Of a stretch of DNA of 63,487 bases, positions 57,541-63,487 are shown piece after piece. The notes beneath the pieces are model-generated. The model ran no database searches. It was not told the origin of the DNA and saw only the letters and a list, made by a program, of their open reading frames with translations. The first letter of the stretch is position 1; every line of letters starts with the position of its first letter. Origin of the DNA: Candidatus Lumbricidiphila eiseniae (GTDB lineage Bacteria > Actinomycetota > Actinomycetes > Actinomycetales > Microbacteriaceae); the NCBI GenBank assembly GCA_002529645.1, contig NAEP01000069.1:1-63487 (forward strand), read 5' to 3'. The translations under genes were made by a program, and so were the position numbers.

Positions 57541-58416
57541 TCAGTCACCGGCGGCAGCGGTCTCGCTGAAGATCGCAACCCCATCCGCCGCCGCCGCCCC
57601 GTCGTGCACGATCGCCCTGAGACCGGCGAGGACAGCCGACGGATTCTTCGAGGAGTAGATGCGCCGACCGAACATAAGACCAGCGCCACCCGCGACAACC
57701 GTGTCATGAGCAATCTGCATTGTCTCCTCGATGCTCTCATCTCCCGCCGGACCTCCCGCCAGCAGCACCGGCACAGTCGTGTTCCCGATGATCTCCGCGT
57801 AGGAGTCCCTGTCGCCGGGCCAGATGCACTTCACGATGTCAGCGCCGATCTCCGCCGACATGCGACAGTACCAACCAAGCAACTCCGGATTAGCGACCTG
57901 GGTCTCATCGACGTAGTCCAGCACCGCACGCGGTTCAATGATCAACACGATGCCGAGCCGTGCGCAATCGGCCGCCAACCGTGCGTTCCGCTCGATCTCA
58001 CGACGCTCCAGATCGTTGTCCCGATGGCCCACGTACAGGTAACTCATCACCGCATCCGCGCCCGCGGCAGCGACTTCATCGATCGTCGCCAGCGACGCCA
58101 ATGTCCCCTCGCTGATCCCGTTCTCCCCGGGGGTCATCAGACGCCGACCATGGGACTTCCAATCGAGGTGCACGACCAGACTGGGCCGATTTCGACCGAC
58201 GAAGACGTCCTCAACGAGCCCGACGGACCCTGGCGCGACCATGATTCCATTCGCGCCAACTAATGAACCGAAAGCCTCTTTCATATCGGACACCGTGCGA
58301 AGACCAGCCGGCGCACCGGTCAGCACGCCGTGCGAAGCCGCCACGACAATGCCCCGCCCTGAAGCCGGATCCAAGATCCTTCCCAAACGAATCTTCTTCC
58401 CGGTCCTGGAATCCAT
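57541..58416 (-). CDS. DhnA/LsrF-type class I aldolase
   Basis: The 291-residue barrel has VVAASHGVLTGAPAGL, a MSYLYVGHRDNDLERREI stretch, IIEPRAVLDY and the Schiff-base lysine in ADIVKCIWPGD, followed by VPVLLAGGPAGDE. It is the first gene of the operon that continues with two kinases, the class II aldolase and the HAD protein. A partial paralogue lies at 52085-52306. The presence of both aldolase classes suggests two successive or alternative cleavages. Confidence 0.88.
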   Translation of the reverse strand: MDSRTGKKIRLGRILDPASGRGIVVAASHGVLTGAPAGLRTVSDMKEAFGSLVGANGIMVAPGSVGLVEDVFVGRNRPSLVVHLDWKSHGRRLMTPGENGISEGTLASLATIDEVAAAGADAVMSYLYVGHRDNDLERREIERNARLAADCARLGIVLIIEPRAVLDYVDETQVANPELLGWYCRMSAEIGADIVKCIWPGDRDSYAEIIGNTTVPVLLAGGPAGDESIEETMQIAHDTVVAGGAGLMFGRRIYSSKNPSAVLAGLRAIVHDGAAAADGVAIFSETAAAGD

Positions 58417-58443
58417 GAGGTAGTGATCCTTTCAGCAATGCTG

Positions 58444-58480
58444 ATTGTATGCAGGTATAAAGCAGAAGGCAATAAATTGC
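58444..58480 (-). promoter_or_regulatory. promoter and candidate operator of the aldolase-kinase operon
   Basis: On the minus strand TTGCCT (58472-58467) and TACAAT (58449-58444) are spaced exactly 17 bp, a near-consensus promoter. GAAAGGAT follows as ribosome site before ATG 58416. GCAAT-AA-ATTGC (58469-58480) is a perfect palindrome touching the -35, a likely operator. Confidence 0.65.
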
Positions 58481-58515
58481 TTTTTCAAGTCTGTCACATC
58501 TGTTGGATTCGTGCC

Positions 58516-59303
58516 ATGTCGCAGAAGGCTCGAACCGGTGGCACCGCCGGGCTGGCCCCCAACGGGTATCGGAACCTGAGCGTGACAGGGGCCAGGTGTC
58601 TCGGGGGTGGAAGTTGATGCGGAGCGCACGCCGATGGTCCGTTGGGCGTTCCGGCACTATGCGGAAGGACACGCCAGCATCGCGGACCTGGCTGAGTCGT
58701 TGGTGATCCTCGGGCTGGCGGCAGTGGCTCGGCCCGGCCGAGATGTCCGCCCGTTCGGTGTCAGCAGCGTGCATCGGATGCTCCGAAACCCGTACTACAC
58801 AAGGATCGTGCGATTCCGCGGTGTCGAGTACCCCGGGACCCACGAACCGCTCGTAGATCGGGAGGTATGGGCGAACGCGCAACTGGTTCTCGCCTCGCAC
58901 CAGAGCAGCCGAGCCATCCGCACGATCTGACGGGGATGATTCGATGCGGGCAGTGTCAGAGCAGATCGAAGCAGAGCGGGACAAGCTCATACAGGCGTAC
59001 TACGCGGACGCGATCCCGCTGCCCGTCCTGTAACGCGAGCAGACCCGGCTTCGAGAATCGCTCCTCGAACTCGACCGAGAGACGGATGTGGTCGACGCTG
59101 CTTTGTCCGAGACCCTCGACGATGAACTCGCAATCCTTGAGGTACTCGAAGACGTCGTTGGCATGTATAGGGTCGCTGACAGCGTGGCGAGGCGGCACTT
59201 GCACGAAGCACTCTTCACCGGTATCGCCATCAATCAAGACGCGAGCGTTGTGAAAAGCGAGCTGTCGGCTCTTCACGACAGAGTCCGTGGCGCGACTGCT
59301 TAG
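58516..59303 (+). pseudogene. large serine recombinase, several frameshifts
   Basis: MSQKARTGGTAGLAPNGYRN begins the recombinase-domain part. A frameshift near 58600 is followed by VEVDAERTPMVRWAFRHYAEGHAS, SSVHRMLRNPYYTRIVRFRG and a zinc-ribbon piece (MIRCGQCQSR). A further frame then carries VSEQIEAERDKLIQAYYADA, an in-frame TAA near 59031, and LDRETDVVDAALSETLDDELAIL to 59303. The catalytic N-terminal resolvase domain is missing. It is the leftover of an integrated element. Confidence 0.82.
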
Positions 59304-59470
59304 CTGTAGCGATTCCTAATCGCCAGTTTCAACGTCGGTTGCCAGCGGTAGACAGGTAGGCAACGAACGTGGTCGGCCCGGGCGCGCCGCGTTATGTCAG
59401 TCAGCTTTGGAAGATCCGACGTGCGTACACTTGTTCAAAAAACAGGCGAGGGATGAGAGGGATGATCAGC

Positions 59471-60622
59471 ATGGTTGTGCGCGTGCCGGTTAGCCCTGAC
59501 CTCCTGAACTGGGCCGTTGAGCGAGTCGGCTGGACAGACGAGGAACTCCGCGACAAGGCGCCGAAGTTCCCTCAGTGGGTCGCGGGTAATGCGTTACCGA
59601 CTTTCAAACAGCTTGAGGAGTTCGCACACAAGACTCATGCTCCGGTCGGGTATCTTTTCCTCCCCGAACCTCCCGAGGAACAGATCCCGATCCCGGACTT
59701 CCGTACGGTGGGGAACACTGGCGTTCGGCGGGCGAGTCCCGACCTTATCGACACCATCCATGCGGCTCAGATGCGGCAGGACTGGTACCGCAAGTTCGCG
59801 ATGAGCCGAGACTACGAGCGACTTGACTTTGTCGGTTCGGTCACCATCGATCACTCGGTTGTCACGGTCGCACAGTCGATTCGCGATGCCCTCGATTTTG
59901 ACCTCAACAGTCGGGAAACGTTCACGAACTACGAGGGCGCCCTACGACAGCTCATTGATTCGATTCAAGACCTTGGCGTCCTCGTGATGGTCAGCGGCAT
60001 CGTAGGCAACAACGCCCATCGCGCGCTGAACCCTGACGAGTTCAGAGGTTTCGCGATCACGGATGACTTTGCGCCGCTGATTTTCGTGAACGGCGCGGAC
60101 ACCAAAGCTGCCCAGATATTCACGATGATCCACGAACTGGCTCATATCTACCTCGGCGAGAGTGCCATATCAGATGCACTCATGGCAGGGGATGTCACCC
60201 ACGATCACGAACTGTGGTGCAACAAGGTGGCCGCAGAAGTTCTCGTGCCATTGGTGAGCCTCAGAACGACATACCGTAACGACGCTTCACTCGATGAGCT
60301 GAAGAGACTAGCGCGTGTGTATGGGGTTAGCACGCTTGTGATCTTGAAACGCATCTATGACACTGGTTACCTCACCTGGGATGCATACCGTGATCGCTAC
60401 GACGCCGAGCTTGACCGAGTGCGGCGTGTCATGCGCGAATCGAAGGCCAAAGGCGGAGACTTCTACCTCACGCAACCGATCCGGCTCGGCCGGCACTTCA
60501 TGCGGGCGGTGATCATCGATACGTTGGAGGGTCGCACGCTTCATCGTGAAGCTTACGGATTGCTCGGCACGGCGAAGCACGAGACATTCACTCGCATGGC
60601 GAGCAGGTTGGGTGTTGCCTGA
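59471..60622 (+). CDS. ImmA/IrrE-family metallopeptidase, likely antitoxin of a DUF4411 pair
   Basis: From ATG 59471 (GAGAGG at 59455-59460) the 383-residue protein has an N-terminal XRE-like region (DLLNWAVERVGWTDEEL, FPQWVAGNALPTFKQLEEFAHKT), the linker GYLFLPEPPEEQIPIPDFRT and the zinc peptidase motif HELAH at residues 221-225. Families with this layout are commonly encoded directly before DUF4411 PIN-type toxins. Its stop overlaps the next start. Confidence 0.88.
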   Translation: MVVRVPVSPDLLNWAVERVGWTDEELRDKAPKFPQWVAGNALPTFKQLEEFAHKTHAPVGYLFLPEPPEEQIPIPDFRTVGNTGVRRASPDLIDTIHAAQMRQDWYRKFAMSRDYERLDFVGSVTIDHSVVTVAQSIRDALDFDLNSRETFTNYEGALRQLIDSIQDLGVLVMVSGIVGNNAHRALNPDEFRGFAITDDFAPLIFVNGADTKAAQIFTMIHELAHIYLGESAISDALMAGDVTHDHELWCNKVAAEVLVPLVSLRTTYRNDASLDELKRLARVYGVSTLVILKRIYDTGYLTWDAYRDRYDAELDRVRRVMRESKAKGGDFYLTQPIRLGRHFMRAVIIDTLEGRTLHREAYGLLGTAKHETFTRMASRLGVA

Positions 60623-61107
60623 TGTATGCCCTCGATACCAACGTCTTCATCACGTCCAAGAACACACACTATGGCTTTGATTTCGCGCCGGGCTTCTGGG
60701 ACTGGATAGATAAGGCGCACACAGACGGCGCGATCTGCAGCTTGGATAAGATCAAGGACGAATTGGATGCCGTGCAGGATGACCTGACGACCTGGGCCGC
60801 CGCGCGCGTCCCCTTGTTCCTGCCGATGGATCAGTCGACTGTCGCCAGCATCACTCAACTCGCGATGTGAGTGAACGCATCAGACTATCGATCCGCCGCC
60901 AAGAACACGTTTCTTTCGAGCGCCGACCACCAGCTCATTGCATTCGCTCATGCGCACAACCACATTGTTGTGACGCATGAGCTGTCCGAACCGCAGAACA
61001 GACGCAAGATCAAGATTCCCGACGCATGTGCGCAGATGGGTGTCCAGTGCACCAACTTGTTTGAGGTGTTGAGATCTGAGAACGTTCGGCTCATTCTGCA
61101 GCCCTGA
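60622..61107 (+). pseudogene. DUF4411 PIN-like toxin, split by a TGA in place of Trp
   Basis: The first part, MYALDTNVFITSKNTHYGFDF...FWDWIDKAH, has the PIN-type Asp and runs to residue 82. TGA at 60868-60870 then interrupts, and the same frame goes on with VNASDYRSAAKNTFLSSADHQLIAFAHAHNHIVVTHE and KIKIPDACAQMG, the normal second half. DUF4411 proteins have Trp at this place, so TGG became TGA. The toxin is probably inactive unless read through. Confidence 0.85.
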
Positions 61108-61148
61108 TCGAGGGAGACGTCGAACCGGGAGATCACCACACCCGAGAA

Positions 61149-61724
61149 ATGTACGCGCGATACGGACTCGCGATGTACTTCGCGCAGGTGGTTGAGGCGG
61201 GTATTAAGAACGCGCTCGTCATGGCTCAGCTCACGTCTCGTGAGCACGCGACGATGGACGATTTTGATGAGGCGTGGACGCTGAACTTCAAGGTCACGAT
61301 GGGCAAGCTCGTCCACCGGTTCAAGCTGTTCTTGGGCGGAGACGACTCCCTGGGCGAGGATCTGCGACTCGCGCTCGACATCAGGAACCAACTTGCTCAT
61401 CACTTCTTTTGGGACCATGCGGTCGATGCCACCACTTTCGAAGGGCGTGATCGGATGATCGCGGAGTGCATGGCCGCGGTCGATCTGTTTCAAGACGTCG
61501 AGGAACGGTTGAGCGTCGTCGTGCGGCGCTACTCCGAGGCCGTCGGGACACCGCCGGCCGTCTTCGTCGCGCGTTTAGATGAGTCACTGGACGAGCTTCG
61601 TTCGGACTCTGCACGGCGCTCCCCCAATACATGTGGGCGGTGTGTGACGTCGATGGAAGCTGCAGGTGACGAGCGGCGACGCTATTGGAAGTGTCCGAAA
61701 TGTGGGTCTATCGCCCTCGCATAG
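61149..61724 (+). CDS. HEPN-like protein with C-terminal zinc ribbon
   Basis: The 191-residue helical protein has RNQLAHH at residues 79-85, the Rx4-6H motif of HEPN ribonucleases, inside a four-helix pattern. It ends with a two-knuckle zinc ribbon (CGRC and CPKCG). HEPN proteins are common in defence and toxin systems. It follows the DUF4411 gene by 41 bp. Function is inferred from the motif. Confidence 0.65.
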   Translation: MYARYGLAMYFAQVVEAGIKNALVMAQLTSREHATMDDFDEAWTLNFKVTMGKLVHRFKLFLGGDDSLGEDLRLALDIRNQLAHHFFWDHAVDATTFEGRDRMIAECMAAVDLFQDVEERLSVVVRRYSEAVGTPPAVFVARLDESLDELRSDSARRSPNTCGRCVTSMEAAGDERRRYWKCPKCGSIALA

Positions 61725-61953
61725 GAATGGGCCGTCCCTCAGACGGTGCTGACGTGCGCGGCGTCGACGGAATGGCAGGTTCGCGAGGTGAACCAAGTGA
61801 GAGTCACGGACGCTGAGAACCTGACCCTCATTCGGGCGATTGACCGCGACCCGTCACGCGGGCAACATGACAAGCATGCGAGTCGCTGCCCGGCACTTGT
61901 GGCGCTACCAACGATGAATCGCCACAGTCGTACCCGCTACCTGAAGGAGATTC
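61725..61953. other. short intergenic region
   Basis: A frame at 61746-61967 exists but shows no family likeness or ribosome site. The last bases carry GAAGGAG before the thymidylate-synthase-like start. Nothing else is seen. Confidence 0.4.
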
Positions 61954-62640
61954 ATGCACTACCGTAACGCGACTCGCGCATTCGTGGCCGAACTGGCCGA
62001 GATCCAACGAGTTGGCGACGCCGTCGTCATGCGAGGAAAGCCGACTCACGAACTACTCGCCCGCACTGTTACGCTTGCGGCCCCGTCTGAGCGATTCATC
62101 ACCGTGCCGGGGCGACGCAACGATGTGTTCGCGACGGTCACGGAAACCATGTGGGTGATCGCTGGTCACAATGACATGGAGTACCTCGCCCGATATCTCG
62201 GGCGGGCTCTGGGCTTTTCCGATGATGGTGCGACCTGGCGCGGTGGTTACGGGCCCAGGCTCCGTGACTGGGGGCGGGATGGATCAGCTAGACGAGATTC
62301 GGAGGCTGCTGAACGCGGATCTTGAGTCCCGCAGGGCTGTTGCCGTGCTCTTTGATCCGGCCAAGGACTTCACTGAGACTCTGGATGTCCCATGCAACAA
62401 CTGGCTGCACTTCCTCGTGCGCCACGGGCGTCTGAAAGTCCGGTAACTACACAGTGGATATGGCAGTTGCACTTCCTCGTGCGCCACGGGCGTCTGAGTC
62501 TGAACGTGGCACTGCGCTCTAACGATGTCCTCTGGGGATTCTCCGGCATCAATACCTTCGAATGGAGCGTACTGCAGGAGATGATGGCTTACTGGGTGGG
62601 CGTGGAGATCGGGCCAGCCTCGTTCTTCCCCAATCATTGA
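61954..62640 (+). pseudogene. thymidylate-synthase-like protein, broken
   Basis: The first 105 residues (GKPTHELLARTVTLAAPSERF, FATVTETMWVIAGHNDMEYLARYL, FSDDGATWRGGYGPRLRDW) follow the ThyA-like fold. After a frameshift near 62270 comes DQLDEIRRLLNADLESRRAVAVLFDP, then VPCNNWLHFLVRHGRL with the expected cysteine. A 62 bp duplication then shifts the frame again before SLNVALRSNDVLWGF and VLQEMMAYWVGVEIG. The 3' end is cut by the IS481 copy. Whether it made dTMP or a modified nucleotide cannot be told. Confidence 0.78.
62406..62497. repeat. direct-repeat pair, 62 bp period, inside a gene
   Basis: Two identical 30 bp copies (62406-62435 and 62468-62497) flank a 32 bp insert (62436-62467). Deleting 62 bp joins WLHFLVRHGRL to SLNVALRSNDV in one frame, as in thymidylate synthases. 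Confidence 0.9.
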
Positions 62641-62710
62641 CACAAACCTTGCCCGCGCGGTTGCTGATTCGAGTGATGACTGGGGCGACTACATCCGAGA
62701 GATCGCAGCT

Positions 62711-63487
62711 CTAAATGTACTGCCCAGGCAGGTTAGTTAACCGGCTGATGGGTGGCTTTGCTCCGATGGTGGTGTGGGGCCTGTGGTGATTATGTTCGTG
62801 GAGCCATGCGGGGAGGGCTGCTCGGCGGGCTGATTCGCTGTTGTAGTGGCGTGAGAAGGCCCATCCGTCGGCGAGGGTGCGGTGGAAGCGTTCGATCTTC
62901 CCGTTCGTTTGCGGGCGATAAGGGCGGGTCTTCTTTGCCTTGATTCCGAGCTCGGCGCAGGCGTCTGGCCAGGCGTGAGAGCGGTAGGCGGAGCCGTTGT
63001 CGGAGAGCACTGGTTCGAGCCTCACGCCGCGCGCTTCGAACCAGCTGATCGCTCGCCGAAGAACGCCGATCGCGGTCGCCGCGGTCTCATCCTCGTGGAT
63101 TTCGGCATAGGCAACTCGGGAGTGGTCGTCGATGACAGTGTGAACGAATGCGTGCCCGACGAGCACCCCACGCCACTTGCTGCGATCCTTGCCCGGCGTC
63201 GCCGCCCGGTTCTTCAGCCCCTGCTGGCGGCCGACGAACCGCGACCTGCCACCGTCCGGGATGTTGCCGATCTTCTTCACATCGACGTGGATCATGGCCC
63301 CAGGTTTGTCGTGTTCGTAGCGTCGGATCGGCTCGCCGGTTCTGACATCGACATGATGCAACCGGTTCAGTCGAACCCGCACCAGCACCGTGTGAACGGT
63401 CGAGGCCGACATCCCGACCCTGGCGCCGATCCCGACCCTGGCGCCGATCCCGACCGGTCCGAGACGCTTCTTCCACCGCAGATGCAC
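62711..63487 (-). CDS. IS481-family transposase (5' end beyond the window)
   Basis: The visible 258 codons contain the DDE set: HVDVKKIGNIPDGG, VIDDHSRVAYAEI, LSDNGSAYRS and NGKIERFHRTL, ending AWLHEHNHHRPHTTIGAKPPISRLTNLPGQYI in two parts to TAA 62711. It is a different copy from the one at 45255 and has no stop within view. Near the window edge an 18 bp tandem duplication repeats GIGARV. The insertion ended the thymidylate-synthase-like gene. Confidence 0.9.
   Translation of the reverse strand: MHLRWKKRLGPVGIGARVGIGARVGMSASTVHTVLVRVRLNRLHHVDVRTGEPIRRYEHDKPGAMIHVDVKKIGNIPDGGRSRFVGRQQGLKNRAATPGKDRSKWRGVLVGHAFVHTVIDDHSRVAYAEIHEDETAATAIGVLRRAISWFEARGVRLEPVLSDNGSAYRSHAWPDACAELGIKAKKTRPYRPQTNGKIERFHRTLADGWAFSRHYNSESARRAALPAWLHEHNHHRPHTTIGAKPPISRLTNLPGQYI

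Noticed and set aside
45255-60870. Genome-wide reassignment of TGA to Trp
   Set aside because: Many intact genes in the window end in TGA with normal length (for example at 9310, 17920 and 52899), so TGA is a working stop.

Overview
The window comes from a high-GC Gram-positive bacterium, most likely an actinobacterium of the Microbacteriaceae/Micrococcales type. The evidence is an AfsA/ScbR-type gamma-butyrolactone locus, a SecA2-like ATPase, frequent GTG starts and a tRNA-Ser(GCT) of actinobacterial form. Much of it is accessory DNA: one intact prophage, at least three insertion-sequence remnants and many broken genes, especially after 39.5 kb.

Layout. (1) 0-10.3 kb: a signalling locus. 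A truncated methyltransferase and secA2 lead into an FAD oxidoreductase, an AfsA homologue and an SDR epimerase. These are followed by a ScbR-like TetR repressor, an ABC exporter, a second intact methyltransferase and a second ScbR-like repressor. Several of these enzymes lack canonical catalytic residues. (2) 10.6 kb: tRNA-Ser(GCT). (3) 11.3-15.9 kb: a secreted beta/gamma-crystallin-like protein with a lipoprotein, a membrane-fusion protein and a MacB-like ABC transporter. (4) 16-21.3 kb: a non-phosphorylative sugar-acid pathway (FAH hydrolase, SMP-30 lactonase, zinc dehydrogenase, enolase-superfamily dehydratase) with a divergent FadR-type regulator. (5) 21.68-39.5 kb: a siphovirus-type prophage in tRNA-Arg(ACG), with clear attL/attR, origin, head, tail, lysis genes and integrase. 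(6) 39.5-46.6 kb: IS remnants around an operon with methyltransferase, SIS and EamA proteins. (7) 47.1-58.5 kb: a carbohydrate-catabolic block with an MFS permease, YhfZ-like regulator, FAD oxidase, two FGGY kinases, two aldolases, a HAD phosphatase and SDRs. (8) 58.5-63.5 kb: a decayed serine recombinase, an ImmA/IrrE-DUF4411 pair, a HEPN-like protein, a broken thymidylate-synthase-like gene and an IS481 transposase running off the end.

Two signals stand out. First, the prophage repressor gene ends inside the attachment site. Its stop codon is supplied by the host tRNA gene, and the excised phage would read on for 86 more codons up to the integrase gene. This is the geometry of integration-dependent immunity. 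Second, five pairs of 24-30 bp direct repeats, unrelated to each other in sequence, all have a 61-62 bp period. A sixth, palindromic, CRISPR-like pair inside the prophage has the same period. In two genes, removing one 61/62 bp unit restores the reading frame. That period equals a type I-E repeat plus spacer, which suggests off-target Cas1-Cas2 spacer insertion. No cas gene is in the window, so this remains a hypothesis.
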